Made by a program: the position numbers and the translations under genes. The notes below the pieces were generated by a model. It made no database searches and was not told the DNA's origin. It worked only from the letters and a program-made list of their open reading frames with translations. Source: UBA10329 sp964500205 (GTDB lineage Bacteria; Bacteroidota; Bacteroidia; UBA10329). Taken from it: 64,000 nucleotides of DNA. The stretch spans positions 186,001 through 250,000 of the forward strand of contig CAZCNS010000001.1 of NCBI GenBank assembly GCA_964500205.1, written 5' to 3'. This document shows, one piece after another, positions 31,027 to 40,875 of this stretch (positions are counted from its first letter, which is position 1; the number at the start of each line of letters is the position of its first letter).

Positions 31027-34000
31027 ATGCGAAAGCTTCTCCTTCTGATCCTGCTGCTATGCTGCACTGTGGCCGCCTCGGCACAGGGTCAGACCAACCT
31101 GCGCACCGCTGCGCTTGAGGTCACGGCCGACACCATCGCCATCGACACCCTGAGCATCATCCCCGACAGCTTCCGGCTGTTGGATGAGACCGACAGTCCG
31201 GTAGATGATGAACTCTACCTGCTGGAATGGTTCTCGGGAAAATTGATAGTACTGCCCGAGCTAAGGGGAAGGACACTCACGGCCACCTACCGCGTCTTCA
31301 ACATTCTTTTCTCTGAAAGGACCTTCAACAAGGACCCCTCGATGATACGGACACGGGTCAACGAGCCGATCAACCCGTTCACATATCAGGTGAGGCGCAG
31401 GAAAGCCGATGAGCTGTTCGACATGGGCAGCCTGACGAAGAGCGGCTCGATTTCGCGGGGCGTTCAGGTGGGCAACAACCAGGATCTCGGGGTCACATCG
31501 AGCCTCAATCTGAACCTCAGCGGCATGATAACCCCACAGGTGGGCATCAAAGCCGTGATCACGGACAACAACATCCCGTTCCAGCCCGAGGGCAACACGC
31601 AACAGCTGCAGGACTTTGACCAGATCTACATCCAGCTTTTCACCGACCGGACCGAGTTGACAGCGGGCGACTTCCGCATAGACCGCCCACCGGGTGGCTA
31701 TTTCATGAATTTCCTGAAACGAGCACAGGGCCTGCGCATCAAGCACCGCTTCGACATCCGCAAGCAGCGTGTGACCGACCCTAACCCCGGCTTCCTCGAA
31801 GTCGATGGCAGCGGGGCACTTTCCAAAGGCAAGTTCAGCCGGCAGATATTCCAAGGCGTGGAGGGCAACCAGGGCCCGTATCTGTTGCGCGGGGCGGAGA
31901 ATGAGCCGTTCATCATCATCATAGCGGGCACGGAGAAGGTTTTCATAGACGGCAAACTGATGGTGCGCGGACAAGAGAACGACTACATCATCAACTACAA
32001 CACGGCCGAACTGACCTTCACCAGCAAGCAGATGATGAGCCGAGATAGGCGCGTGGTAGTGGAATTCCAGTACTCGGAGCGCAACTACTCGCGCTCGCTG
32101 TTCCACGCGGGGCTGAACTACGAGAAGAACAGGGTGAAGGTGCGGTTCAACCTGTACTCGGAGCAGGACAGCAAGAACCCGGTCTCGAACATCAACATCA
32201 ACGAGGACCAGTACCGCCTGCTCGACTCGATAGGCGACAACCTCGACCTTGCGGTGCTGCCCTCAGCTGACTCATTGGGCTATAGCAACGACCAGGTGCG
32301 CTACCGCAGGGCCGACACCACCGTCACGGTAATGGGCATTCCCGCATTCTTCGAGGAGATATTCGTACAAAGCTTCGACCCCGCCTCGGCCTACTATCAG
32401 GTCGTGTTCTCGGATGTGGGCATCGGCAACGGTGATTACATCCAGACGCAGAGCCTGGCCAACGGGCGGGTGTACCTGTGGGTGCCGCCCGATTCGATAA
32501 CAGGCCAGCGCAGAGGCCGCTACCTGCCCGTGCAGAAGATCGTCACCCCGAAGCAGAACCAGCTTTACACCCTCGGAGGAGAGTATCTGCTCGGGAAGGA
32601 TGCGAAAGTGAGCGTGGAGGCCGCGCTGTCGAACACCGACCTCAACCGTTTCTCAAGCGTGGACAACGAGGACAACCTCGGCTACGGAATCAAGCTGCGA
32701 TACGACCACCTGATACCGCTCGATGGCCGTGGCGATTCCTCCAAATGGGCACTGAAAACCTCCGTTGACTTCGAGCACGTGAGCGAGACCTTCCGCCCAA
32801 TCGAGCGGTTCAGGACAGTGGAGTTCGAGCGCGATTGGAACCTGAACCTCAACGTCACGCCTGTGGCGCAGTTCATCACCTCGGGCACGGTGGGCGCTGT
32901 GCGTAAGGGCACGGGCGAGGCGGCCTACACCTTCCGCTCGTTCATCAACCGGGGAATCTTCAACGCCTACCAGCATGGCTTCGATGCCAACGCCAACCAC
33001 AAAGGCTTCTCAATGACTTTCACAGGCAGCCACATCACCTCTGACGGGGAGGTGACCGACAACCGCTTCGGGCGCTTCATCCTCGATGTGGAGCAGAAGT
33101 TCAAGTGGTTTGTCATCGGGGGAAGGAACGAGTTCGAGGACAACCGCTTCCTCGCCAACGCCTCCGACTCGCTGCTGGCGGCCAGTTATATGTGGAACGA
33201 TGCCCGCATCTACATCCGAAGCCCCTCATCTTGGAAGAACGGCTACTCGGTGTTCTACCAGCGCAGGGACGAGCGGCTTCCAAAGAACAACGAACTGGCA
33301 TACAGCACAATAGGTGAGAGCTTCGGGGTAAGCGGCACACTGGGCAAGAACCCCAACAGCGTGCTCAAAGGGACGCTTACCTACCGCAGGCTCAGCATTA
33401 TGGACGAGCTGCTCTCCGGCCAGCAGCCCGACAACACACTCATCAACCGACTGGAGTACTACCTCTCGGTGCTCAAGGGGGCAATCACCAGCAACACATT
33501 CTACGAGGTGGGATCCGGATTGGAGAGCCGCAAGGAGTTCGTCTATCTGGAGGTCCCTCCTGGTCAGGGCACCTTCAATTGGATCGATCAGAATAGCAAC
33601 AGCGTGAAAGAGTTGGACGAATACGTGCCGGCCATATTTCAGGACACGGCCAAATACATCCGTGTGTTCATCCCAACGGACGATTTCATCCGGGTTTACA
33701 CCACGCAGTTCAACGAGGCCATCAACATCAACCCGCGCATCCTATGGGGCAACAAGAAAGGAGTGCTCAAATTCCTTTCGCGCCTCAGCAACCAGTTCAT
33801 CTACAGCATGGACCGAAGGATTCAGCGCACGGATATTCTGGCAGCCTTCGACCCGTTCTTCACCTCCGTGGCCGACACCTCCCTGGTCACACTCACGAGT
33901 AGTTTCCGGAACACGTTCTTCTTCAACCGGAGCAGCTCCAAGGCAGGGGGGGACTACACCTATCAGGACACGCGCACCAAGACTCTGCTTGCCAGCGGCT

Positions 34001-34542
34001 TTGAAACGAGGTCGCGCATCTCGCACACCCTCAAGGCCCGTTGGAACATGACCAAGTTCCTTACCCTCAACATGGAGTATGAGCCAGGCCGAAAAAGCAG
34101 CATCTCAGATTTCTTCAACACCAACAATTTCGACATCGAATACTACCACGTGGAGCCGCAGCTGGTCTATCAGATGGGGACGAAGATGCGGATACGCGGC
34201 TCGTTCCGCTACACGGAGCGCATCAACGACCTCGGTGAGGAGCAGATCACGGGGGCCTACCTCCGCGATGCGGGCATCGAGGCGAAGTACAACATCCTGC
34301 AACGGGGTAGCGTGAGCGCGAACTTCAACTTCATCAGCATCACCTATGATGGCCTGGAGGGCACGGTGGTGGAGTTCGAGATGCTGGATGGCCTTAAGGA
34401 TGGGGCCAACTTCACGTGGGCACTGCTGTTCCAGACCAAGCTCGGCAAGAACATGCAGCTCAACCTGACCTACAACGGCCGCAAGAGCGGTGACTTCGAT
34501 GCCATCCACACGGGCAATGTGCAGGTGCGGGCTTTCTTCTAA
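31027..34542 (+). CDS. Large conserved outer-membrane protein, function unknown
   Basis: An 1171-residue protein with a signal peptide (MRKLLLLILLLCCTVAASAQ). The N-terminal third has SGSISRGVQVGNNQDLGV and ITDNNIPFQPEGNTQQLQDF, motifs also seen in SprA-related T9SS translocon proteins and in uncharacterised Bacteroidota outer-membrane proteins of similar size. The remainder is a long run of amphipathic beta strands, fitting a large barrel. I recognise the family as conserved but not its function; being an SprA homologue is not proven, and SprA itself is about twice as long. A TTGACCTTCG stretch shortly before the start may be its promoter. Confidence 0.75.
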   Translation: MRKLLLLILLLCCTVAASAQGQTNLRTAALEVTADTIAIDTLSIIPDSFRLLDETDSPVDDELYLLEWFSGKLIVLPELRGRTLTATYRVFNILFSERTFNKDPSMIRTRVNEPINPFTYQVRRRKADELFDMGSLTKSGSISRGVQVGNNQDLGVTSSLNLNLSGMITPQVGIKAVITDNNIPFQPEGNTQQLQDFDQIYIQLFTDRTELTAGDFRIDRPPGGYFMNFLKRAQGLRIKHRFDIRKQRVTDPNPGFLEVDGSGALSKGKFSRQIFQGVEGNQGPYLLRGAENEPFIIIIAGTEKVFIDGKLMVRGQENDYIINYNTAELTFTSKQMMSRDRRVVVEFQYSERNYSRSLFHAGLNYEKNRVKVRFNLYSEQDSKNPVSNININEDQYRLLDSIGDNLDLAVLPSADSLGYSNDQVRYRRADTTVTVMGIPAFFEEIFVQSFDPASAYYQVVFSDVGIGNGDYIQTQSLANGRVYLWVPPDSITGQRRGRYLPVQKIVTPKQNQLYTLGGEYLLGKDAKVSVEAALSNTDLNRFSSVDNEDNLGYGIKLRYDHLIPLDGRGDSSKWALKTSVDFEHVSETFRPIERFRTVEFERDWNLNLNVTPVAQFITSGTVGAVRKGTGEAAYTFRSFINRGIFNAYQHGFDANANHKGFSMTFTGSHITSDGEVTDNRFGRFILDVEQKFKWFVIGGRNEFEDNRFLANASDSLLAASYMWNDARIYIRSPSSWKNGYSVFYQRRDERLPKNNELAYSTIGESFGVSGTLGKNPNSVLKGTLTYRRLSIMDELLSGQQPDNTLINRLEYYLSVLKGAITSNTFYEVGSGLESRKEFVYLEVPPGQGTFNWIDQNSNSVKELDEYVPAIFQDTAKYIRVFIPTDDFIRVYTTQFNEAININPRILWGNKKGVLKFLSRLSNQFIYSMDRRIQRTDILAAFDPFFTSVADTSLVTLTSSFRNTFFFNRSSSKAGGDYTYQDTRTKTLLASGFETRSRISHTLKARWNMTKFLTLNMEYEPGRKSSISDFFNTNNFDIEYYHVEPQLVYQMGTKMRIRGSFRYTERINDLGEEQITGAYLRDAGIEAKYNILQRGSVSANFNFISITYDGLEGTVVEFEMLDGLKDGANFTWALLFQTKLGKNMQLNLTYNGRKSGDFDAIHTGNVQVRAFF

Positions 34543-34550
34543 GAGAGTGG

Positions 34551-35597
34551 TCAGAATTCCAACTGAAGCCTTTGCACAGCGTCTTCGGTGACAGAGGAGG
34601 TATTGCGGCCGCGCCATTTGCCCGTGGCACTGCTCACTGAGCGGTACTCCACAAGCGGCACAGCAGCCCCGAAGCCGATATGTGCCAGCCGCGTCCTGAA
34701 CGTGGCGTAGCCTCGTCTGTACACCGAGAACCGCGAGAAGCCCGGATAGGCACTACCGCGTTTCATGCCGGGAGCATACTGTGCGAAAAGAAACTTGGCC
34801 TTTTGGTCGGGAAGCAATGACCAGCCTATCGAGATAAAGTAATGGGCGCGGTTAAGCTCTATGGAAATAGATCGGAAAGCCGTGAAATTCCAATCATTAC
34901 CATAGCCAGCATGGCGCAAAGACACGGCCTCGGGTATGCGCCCCTTGCGCTGCCGGCTCCAGTGTACCTGTGCGCTCTCGAGGTCGGAAGCTGATTCAAG
35001 GCCCGAATGGACGAGCACAAGGTATCCGATCACGAACTCGTAGTCAACCTTATTGCTTAACCAAGGACACTCCATTGAATTGCAGTTGAAAATGGCCTCT
35101 ACCGACACCCTGAACCGCAATCTATCGCCATCGTGGGCAATGCTGTCGATGCCCATTCTCAACATATTCGGCTTCTCGGCCTTCTTGCGCGAGAGCGCCT
35201 CGAAACCGTTGAGCACCACATCGAATCCATGGCCTCTAAGATGGTCAGGCACACTGACCGTGATCCAGCGCTCGGAGGTGATATACCGTTTCTCCCTGCC
35301 CGGAAGCAGCAGCACAGCGGTATCAGTAAGGTGATGCAGGCCGTCCACATGCAGCTTGGCATAGCGGGCTGTGAACGTGCCGATGTCAGGCCCTGTGCCC
35401 GTAGCTGCAGAGTGAACCACCTCGTATCCCTCATCGGTGCGCAGGAGATAATTGCCCATGCGGTTGAGCCGGTGATTGTAGGTCCAATGGTGCTCGAAGC
35501 CTTGCCAAACGGCCACTGTGTCACTTCTGAAATGCTGCGCAAACAAATGCTGCGGACACTGCGCCCACAACCACATCATCATCATCAATAATCTCAT
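34551..35597 (-). CDS. Hypothetical secreted protein
   Basis: A 348-residue protein with a short signal peptide (MRLLMMMMWLWAQCPQHLFA). The N-terminal half reads as beta-rich (WTYNHRLNRMGNYLLRTDEG), and a possible disulphide pair lies in FNCNSMECPW. The chain ends LQLEF, a possible barrel-type terminus. I do not recognise a family. Its start overlaps the stop of the upstream membrane-protein gene by 4 nt, so they are translationally coupled, and it is convergent with the large outer-membrane protein gene, 8 nt apart. Confidence 0.65.
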   Translation of the reverse strand: MRLLMMMMWLWAQCPQHLFAQHFRSDTVAVWQGFEHHWTYNHRLNRMGNYLLRTDEGYEVVHSAATGTGPDIGTFTARYAKLHVDGLHHLTDTAVLLLPGREKRYITSERWITVSVPDHLRGHGFDVVLNGFEALSRKKAEKPNMLRMGIDSIAHDGDRLRFRVSVEAIFNCNSMECPWLSNKVDYEFVIGYLVLVHSGLESASDLESAQVHWSRQRKGRIPEAVSLRHAGYGNDWNFTAFRSISIELNRAHYFISIGWSLLPDQKAKFLFAQYAPGMKRGSAYPGFSRFSVYRRGYATFRTRLAHIGFGAAVPLVEYRSVSSATGKWRGRNTSSVTEDAVQRLQLEF

Positions 35598-36244
35598 CTG
35601 CCCTCTCCTGATCTATGAATGCAAAAAGTGGTAATTCCGAAGAACAACAGGTAACTCAGGTTGAAGCCAGCCGGAGCAGTGAAGTATCCCACGACAGGCC
35701 ACCAGAAAAGAGCCGATGCAAGCACGAGATAAAGTGTGAGCGGATTGAGAACGGCAACCCATTTCGGGAACACTGTGTCATGCTTCCAAATGGCCCATCC
35801 GAAAAGTAACGAGAGCAACACGTGAAGAGTGACAGTGATGCCTGAGAGCGCATCGAGCATGGGTGGCAACCAGCGGTAGCCCAATTCGGCACCGTCATGC
35901 ACGGTAAGCCCGACCCCACCGAAAAGCGCATGTACCACCACGCCCTGACAGCAGAAATAGACCCCAAGTGCGAACCCGATGGCAGCGGCCTTCGGGGCCA
36001 CTGGACTCAGCACAGCATGGACCTGCCAAAGCCCTGCCAGCACGAGCGGGATGAACAGCACACCGAGCAGCGCACCCAACATCATGCGCGGAGGTTCGAT
36101 GTCGGCCATGAAGAGGTAATCTCCCGCGAAATAGTCCGCACCGGAGGCGTGGAGCAGCAGCACATCGCCCACCGCCCCAAGACCGGTGCCGAGCATGGCC
36201 ACCAGCCCTGCGCTGATCAATTTTCCACTGTTCTCTATCGTCAT
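35594..36244 (-). CDS. Hypothetical multi-pass membrane protein
   Basis: A 216-residue protein with about six hydrophobic segments (such as LISAGLVAMLGTGLGAVGDV, MLGALLGVLFIPLVLAGLW and ITVTLHVLLSLLFGWAIW), so an integral inner-membrane protein. The composition and the pattern PPRMMLGALLGV are reminiscent of DUF6796-like proteins, but that match is uncertain. The ATG at 36244 follows a CACATTTG element by about 5 nt and is preferred over a TTG three codons upstream. It forms an operon with the secreted protein downstream through a 4-nt overlap. Confidence 0.65.
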   Translation of the reverse strand: MTIENSGKLISAGLVAMLGTGLGAVGDVLLLHASGADYFAGDYLFMADIEPPRMMLGALLGVLFIPLVLAGLWQVHAVLSPVAPKAAAIGFALGVYFCCQGVVVHALFGGVGLTVHDGAELGYRWLPPMLDALSGITVTLHVLLSLLFGWAIWKHDTVFPKWVAVLNPLTLYLVLASALFWWPVVGYFTAPAGFNLSYLLFFGITTFCIHRSGEGR

Positions 36245-36344
36245 ATCGTGCAAATGTGCGGGGAATAGGTGGCATGTCCAATCTTTCAGGGAAAGAAATG
36301 CCCAAAACCCGTGTCAAGAACCACAGCCTTCGGGCGGGGAGGTG

Positions 36345-36352
36345 CATCTTTG
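36345..36352 (+). promoter_or_regulatory. -7 element CATCTTTG for the DUF4442 gene
   Basis: One mismatch to TAnnTTTG, 27 nt before the ATG at 36380. Confidence 0.4.
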
Positions 36353-36379
36353 CCGAGCACACCTCATACGATAGACCCG

Positions 36380-36877
36380 ATGGCGACACAGCTCACCCCC
36401 AAAGCACAGAAGTTCCAGAAGCGGATGTTGAACCGCACCTTGTACGATTTCTTCCTGTTGGTAAAGTTGCCGCTGGCATGGTTCGCAGGTTGCAGGCTGA
36501 CCCGCATAGACACCGAGTCATGTGAGGTGCAACTGCCCTACGGATGGCGCAGTCAGAATCCGTTCAACAGTATCTACTTCGCAGCGCAAAGCATGGCGGC
36601 AGAGATGAGCACCGGGGTGCCGGCACTCTTCGCCATCGAGAACTCAGGGCACAGCATCGCTATGCTGGTGGCGCACATGGAGGCGGACTTCACCAAGAAG
36701 GCAGACAAACTGACGACATTCACTTGTGCTGACGTGCCGAAGATGTTCGCGGCCATAGAGGAGACATGCCGAACGGGCGAGCCTGTGCTGGTGCCCATGG
36801 AGACTGTGGGCCGCATGCCCGATGGCACTGAGGTGTCGCGCTTTACGTTCACATGGTCGGTGAAGCGAAGAAAGTGA
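36380..36877 (+). CDS. DUF4442 hotdog-fold protein
   Basis: A 165-residue protein resembling DUF4442, a hotdog-fold group related to PaaI-type acyl-CoA thioesterases. Helical N-terminal sequence is followed by QNPFNSIYFAAQSMAAEMST, the long central helix typical of hotdog proteins, and by beta strands ending in EVSRFTFTWSVKRRK. No catalytic residue can be assigned with certainty and no pathway partner is nearby. The ATG at 36380 is chosen because it lies after the promoter element and the fold starts there. Confidence 0.75.
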   Translation: MATQLTPKAQKFQKRMLNRTLYDFFLLVKLPLAWFAGCRLTRIDTESCEVQLPYGWRSQNPFNSIYFAAQSMAAEMSTGVPALFAIENSGHSIAMLVAHMEADFTKKADKLTTFTCADVPKMFAAIEETCRTGEPVLVPMETVGRMPDGTEVSRFTFTWSVKRRK

Positions 36878-36952
36878 ACGCTGTTCGCTGACATCGGGGG
36901 CAATGATGAAAGCATTGCACTAACGAAACATAGGATTCAGGATAACCGCGAG

Positions 36953-37672
36953 ATGAGCACCACTAAACTCAGTGTAAACATCAACAAGATAGCCACACTG
37001 CGAAATAGCAGGGGCGGCAGCATCCCCAGCGTCACAGATGCTGCAATAAGGGCCGAACAGTATGGTGCTCAGGGAATCACCGTTCATCCACGGCCCGATG
37101 AACGTCATATCCGCTACTCGGATGTAAGGGAATTGAAACCATTGGTCACCACAGAATTCAATGTGGAGGGTTACCCTTCAGAAGACTTCCTGAAGCTGGT
37201 ATTGGAGGTGCAACCCACTCAGGTGACCTTGGTTCCAGATCCTCCCGGAGTGCTCACGTCCAACGCAGGCTGGGACACCATTGCCAATCGCGCACTGCTG
37301 CAAGATGTCACAGGCAGGTTAAAGGAAGGCGGCATGCGTGTATCCATATTCGTTGACCCCGAGCCTGAGATGGTGGAAGCTGCCAAACTCACCGGTACCG
37401 ACCGCGTTGAACTTTACACAGAGGCGTTTGCTGTCGGATTTCCGAACGACCGCGAAAAGGCCATCGCGCCATACATCCTTGCTGCAGATACCGCCCTGAG
37501 GCAAGGTATCGGCCTCAACGCGGGACACGACCTCAATCTTCAGAACCTTGCCTATTTCAAACAGCACATTACTGGACTGCTGGAGGTGAGTATCGGACAC
37601 GCGCTGATAGCCGATGCGCTCTATGTGGGCCTTTCCAATGCCATAAGAATGTATCTGGCGAAGTTGGAGTGA
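36953..37672 (+). CDS. pdxJ: Pyridoxine 5'-phosphate synthase
   Basis: A 239-residue TIM-barrel enzyme. KLSVNINKIATLRNSRGG at the N-terminus, GITVHPRPDERHIRY with the catalytic His, and the C-terminal LNAGHDLN and EVSIGHALIADAL are PdxJ hallmarks. It condenses deoxyxylulose 5-phosphate with aminoacetone phosphate to make pyridoxine 5'-phosphate, the last ring-forming step of the DXP-dependent vitamin B6 route. It stands alone here, convergent with the SpoIIE-domain gene 7 nt away. Confidence 0.95.
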   Translation: MSTTKLSVNINKIATLRNSRGGSIPSVTDAAIRAEQYGAQGITVHPRPDERHIRYSDVRELKPLVTTEFNVEGYPSEDFLKLVLEVQPTQVTLVPDPPGVLTSNAGWDTIANRALLQDVTGRLKEGGMRVSIFVDPEPEMVEAAKLTGTDRVELYTEAFAVGFPNDREKAIAPYILAADTALRQGIGLNAGHDLNLQNLAYFKQHITGLLEVSIGHALIADALYVGLSNAIRMYLAKLE

Positions 37673-37679
37673 GTCAGCA

Positions 37680-40600
37680 TCACAGCTCGATCCCCACCAC
37701 CACAATGTCGTCCAATTGCGGGTACTCGCTGCCCTTCCAAGAGTCATGGGCGTGCTCAAGAGCGGCCTTCTGTTCAGTAAAGGGACGGTCGTGACAGGAG
37801 ATGAGCAACTGCTTGAGCTTTGCTGTCATGAACTTCTTGCCTTTTGAACCTCCGAACTGGTCGGCATAGCCATCGGAGAACAGAAACAGCCGCATGCCCT
37901 GCGACAGTGGTATTCTGTGCGTAGTGAAGACAGGTTCTCTCTCGCCCCTCACTGAGCTGATGGAGCATCGGTCGCCCTCTATCTCTTTCAGCGCATCACC
38001 CTGCAACACGTAAAGCGGCCGCTGTGCACCGGCAAAATGCAGCTCTCCGGCAGCATTGTCGATTCGCACGAGGCACACATCCATGCCCTTGTCGGCCTCG
38101 AACTCCGATGCGCTTTGCGCAAAGGCCAGTTTGATGCCCCTATCCAGTTCCGCTAGCACGAGAGCCGGGTCGGTGAGCTTCTTCTCTATCACTGTCTGAT
38201 TGAGCAGATCAGAGCCTATCATGCTCATGAATGCTCCTGCCACACCATGCCCCGTGCAATCCACCGCAGCTGCCCACGTGCAAGTTCCGCTGGCATATAC
38301 CCAATAGAAATCGCCTCCCACCGTTTCCTTGGGGCGATAAAGCACGAAATGGTCGCGGAAGGCGCGGCCCATCTCCTCCTCCGATGGCAGCATCGCCATC
38401 TGGATATTGCGGGCGTAGTTGATACTTTCAAGGATATGATGGTTCTGTCCCTCCACGATCTCCTTCTGCTCTCTCAACTCGCTTGTCCTTTCATTCACGG
38501 TGGCCTCCAGCAGCATTTTCTCCTCCTTCAGTTTCTTTTCACGATAACGGATGAAAGCATAAGTGCCTGCCACGGCCGCCCCAGCAAGCAGCACGTAGAA
38601 CCACCATGTCTGCCAGATGGGCGGGCGGATGGTGAAGCTGTAACTGAGCATCTCGTTAACACATGCACCATCGCCCGTGCAGGCCTCAACGCGTAGAGTG
38701 TACCGGCCAGGAGGTAGGTTGGGGTAGTTAGCCGTGCCCTCCATGGTGTACGGCCCGAAACCGTTCTCAAAACCATCCAACTGCCAGCGGTAGCGCACCC
38801 GGTCGGGGTCGGTGGTGCTGATGGCCTTGAAATGGAAGCGCAGGTAGTTCTCCCCGTGTGGCAGCGAAAGCCCCTTTGGCAGTCCTTCGGCATCGGTGTC
38901 GTAGCCGGCCTTGCCCCATTTCACAGGTTTGTAGAAAAGCTCCAATCCCTCGAAAAAAAGGTGAGGCGGACGGATCATGTCGGGCAGCTCGCGGGTCTGG
39001 AGGCGCATCATGCCCCGCGAGGTGCCGAACCACAGCGTTGCTCCCTCGCGCAGCACCGAGCCGCTTCGACACTCCAGCACCCCGCCTATGGAACGGGCAT
39101 CGATGGCTTGTGCGCGGAGCAGCGTGTCCATCAGTTCCACACTGAAAATACCGTGGGATGTACCGATGAAGACCTTACCATCGACCTCGGCCACGTTGCG
39201 TACGTTCATGTCAGGCAGGCCATGCATATCCTTGAAATGACGAACTTTTTCATCCTTCAGAAAAAAAAGACCGTTGCCCTCCGTGGCGATGCAGATGCCA
39301 GAGGCAGTGGCGGCAACATGGTTCACCCTGTTCTTTATTAAAGATGAACCGGCCAGCTCAGAGGCACTTCCATCGCGCAGCAGCGAGACCGTCCCGTTCA
39401 GCGAACCGATGGCCACGCTGCCGTCCTGCATCCTTGTCATGGCCGTGACGTGGGCCGTGCCAGGCTCATCGGAGAAATCGACAAACTCGAAATCCTCATC
39501 GCGGAAGGTGCTGAGGCCGTTGGCCGTGCCGATGAGCAGTTCGCCCGATTTCAGCAGCTGCAGCGCATTGATGTTGTTGTCGGCCAGGCCGAATGCATCC
39601 GAATAGTTGTAAATGCGCTTGCCGTCCCACTGGAACAGCCCCCCGAAGTCTCGCGTGCCGAACCAGAGGTTGCCGTCCGCGTCCTCGGCCACAGGGCCGA
39701 TGATGTGGTCGTTGATGTCGGGGTCTGTGAATGCGCGTACGAAGCGGTCACCCTCCTTGCGGCCCGCCCCACCCAGCGCGTTGCCCGCCCAGATGCGACC
39801 TCTGCTGTCGCGGAAGAGGCCATTCGCCTCCAAGTTCCTCAAGCCATCGGTCGGGAAGAAGGAAAGGGCCGCGTGGGGGATGCAGAGCAGCCCCTTGGGA
39901 GTGCCCGCCCACAGGTTGCCCTCGCGGTCGGTGAGCAGTGCATGTATCTCACTGTGAGGCAAACCGTTCTGCTCGTTCAACTGCAAGGTCGCATCACGCA
40001 GCAGCCGCGAAAGGCCATTGAACGTGCCACACCAAATGGCATCGTTACGGACTGTAAGAGCATTCACCTGCCCAACAGCAGAGAGCACAGTGGCAAGCTG
40101 TCGTGTGGAGGCATCGTAGCGAAAGGCCCCACCCATCGTAGCAATGAGCATGTCATCTCCCATCGGAAACAACGCGGTGACATGTCCGCTTGGCAATGGT
40201 CTGGAAGGCAGGAAAGGTTCAAATTCCTCTCCGTTGAAAATGGCGATGCCCGAACCGAACGTGCCCGCCCATATGCGACCCTGCGCATCCTCAACAAGCG
40301 TGCGGACATTGGCCGATGGAAGCCCATGTTCCTCGGTGAAAGTGGCTTGCTGGTCATTCTTGAAGACCGCGACCCCACCAAACGTGCCGACCCAAATGCT
40401 GCCGTCCGATGCACACAGCAAGGCATGCACCTCATTGTTAACAAGGCCGTTCCCTTCATTGAGATGAATGATGGTGTCGCGCGATACGACCGAAATGCCT
40501 GCTTCACGGTGACCTGCCCAGATGCGATTCTCAGCGTCCACAGCCAGCGAAGTAACCTTATCTCCCGCAAGCCCATCCGAGCCCGTAAGGTTGATGAAAG

Positions 40601-40796
40601 AACGGCCCTCCGTGCGGCTCAAGCCAGCATCAGTACCAATCCAAATGAAGTTATTGGCGTCCTGAGCAATAGCACTGACACGGGTGTTGGTCAACCCATG
40701 CTCAGCAGCAAGTGTGCGCACGGGGTACACCTGCGCCCACCCCAAATGGGACAGGCACAGGCAGAGAATAACAGTAGCAAGTAATTTTCCGGTCAA
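37680..40796 (-). CDS. Two-component-propeller sensor with SpoIIE phosphatase domain
   Basis: A 1038-residue membrane receptor. A signal peptide (residues 1-21) is followed by a periplasmic double propeller of about 13 Reg_prop repeats (FIWIGTDAGLSR, SIWVGTFGGVAVF, NLWAGTPKGLL) to about residue 620, a Y_Y_Y domain (LPPGRYTLRVEACTGDG), one transmembrane helix (WWFYVLLAGAAVAGTYAF), a coiled-coil linker, and a PP2C/SpoIIE phosphatase domain with metal-binding VGGDFYW and DCTGHGVAGAFMS. It probably senses an outside cue and dephosphorylates a cytoplasmic anti-sigma-factor antagonist or similar partner. No such partner gene lies adjacent. Confidence 0.9.
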   Translation of the reverse strand: MTGKLLATVILCLCLSHLGWAQVYPVRTLAAEHGLTNTRVSAIAQDANNFIWIGTDAGLSRTEGRSFINLTGSDGLAGDKVTSLAVDAENRIWAGHREAGISVVSRDTIIHLNEGNGLVNNEVHALLCASDGSIWVGTFGGVAVFKNDQQATFTEEHGLPSANVRTLVEDAQGRIWAGTFGSGIAIFNGEEFEPFLPSRPLPSGHVTALFPMGDDMLIATMGGAFRYDASTRQLATVLSAVGQVNALTVRNDAIWCGTFNGLSRLLRDATLQLNEQNGLPHSEIHALLTDREGNLWAGTPKGLLCIPHAALSFFPTDGLRNLEANGLFRDSRGRIWAGNALGGAGRKEGDRFVRAFTDPDINDHIIGPVAEDADGNLWFGTRDFGGLFQWDGKRIYNYSDAFGLADNNINALQLLKSGELLIGTANGLSTFRDEDFEFVDFSDEPGTAHVTAMTRMQDGSVAIGSLNGTVSLLRDGSASELAGSSLIKNRVNHVAATASGICIATEGNGLFFLKDEKVRHFKDMHGLPDMNVRNVAEVDGKVFIGTSHGIFSVELMDTLLRAQAIDARSIGGVLECRSGSVLREGATLWFGTSRGMMRLQTRELPDMIRPPHLFFEGLELFYKPVKWGKAGYDTDAEGLPKGLSLPHGENYLRFHFKAISTTDPDRVRYRWQLDGFENGFGPYTMEGTANYPNLPPGRYTLRVEACTGDGACVNEMLSYSFTIRPPIWQTWWFYVLLAGAAVAGTYAFIRYREKKLKEEKMLLEATVNERTSELREQKEIVEGQNHHILESINYARNIQMAMLPSEEEMGRAFRDHFVLYRPKETVGGDFYWVYASGTCTWAAAVDCTGHGVAGAFMSMIGSDLLNQTVIEKKLTDPALVLAELDRGIKLAFAQSASEFEADKGMDVCLVRIDNAAGELHFAGAQRPLYVLQGDALKEIEGDRCSISSVRGEREPVFTTHRIPLSQGMRLFLFSDGYADQFGGSKGKKFMTAKLKQLLISCHDRPFTEQKAALEHAHDSWKGSEYPQLDDIVVVGIEL

Positions 40797-40875
40797 AACA
40801 CTTTCCCGTGCGGTGAGACGAACGGGTGCTGTTACGCACAGCAGGCCGATTTGTTACCGGAAAAAGCCCCGGGAC

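Noticed and set aside
39450..40784. A 444-codon open frame on the plus strand
   Set aside because: It lies wholly antisense to the propeller region of the SpoIIE-domain gene, whose repeats and motifs are clear.
40797..40875. Gap between the SpoIIE gene and the large secreted protein
   Set aside because: Searched for a terminator or small gene; nothing convincing.
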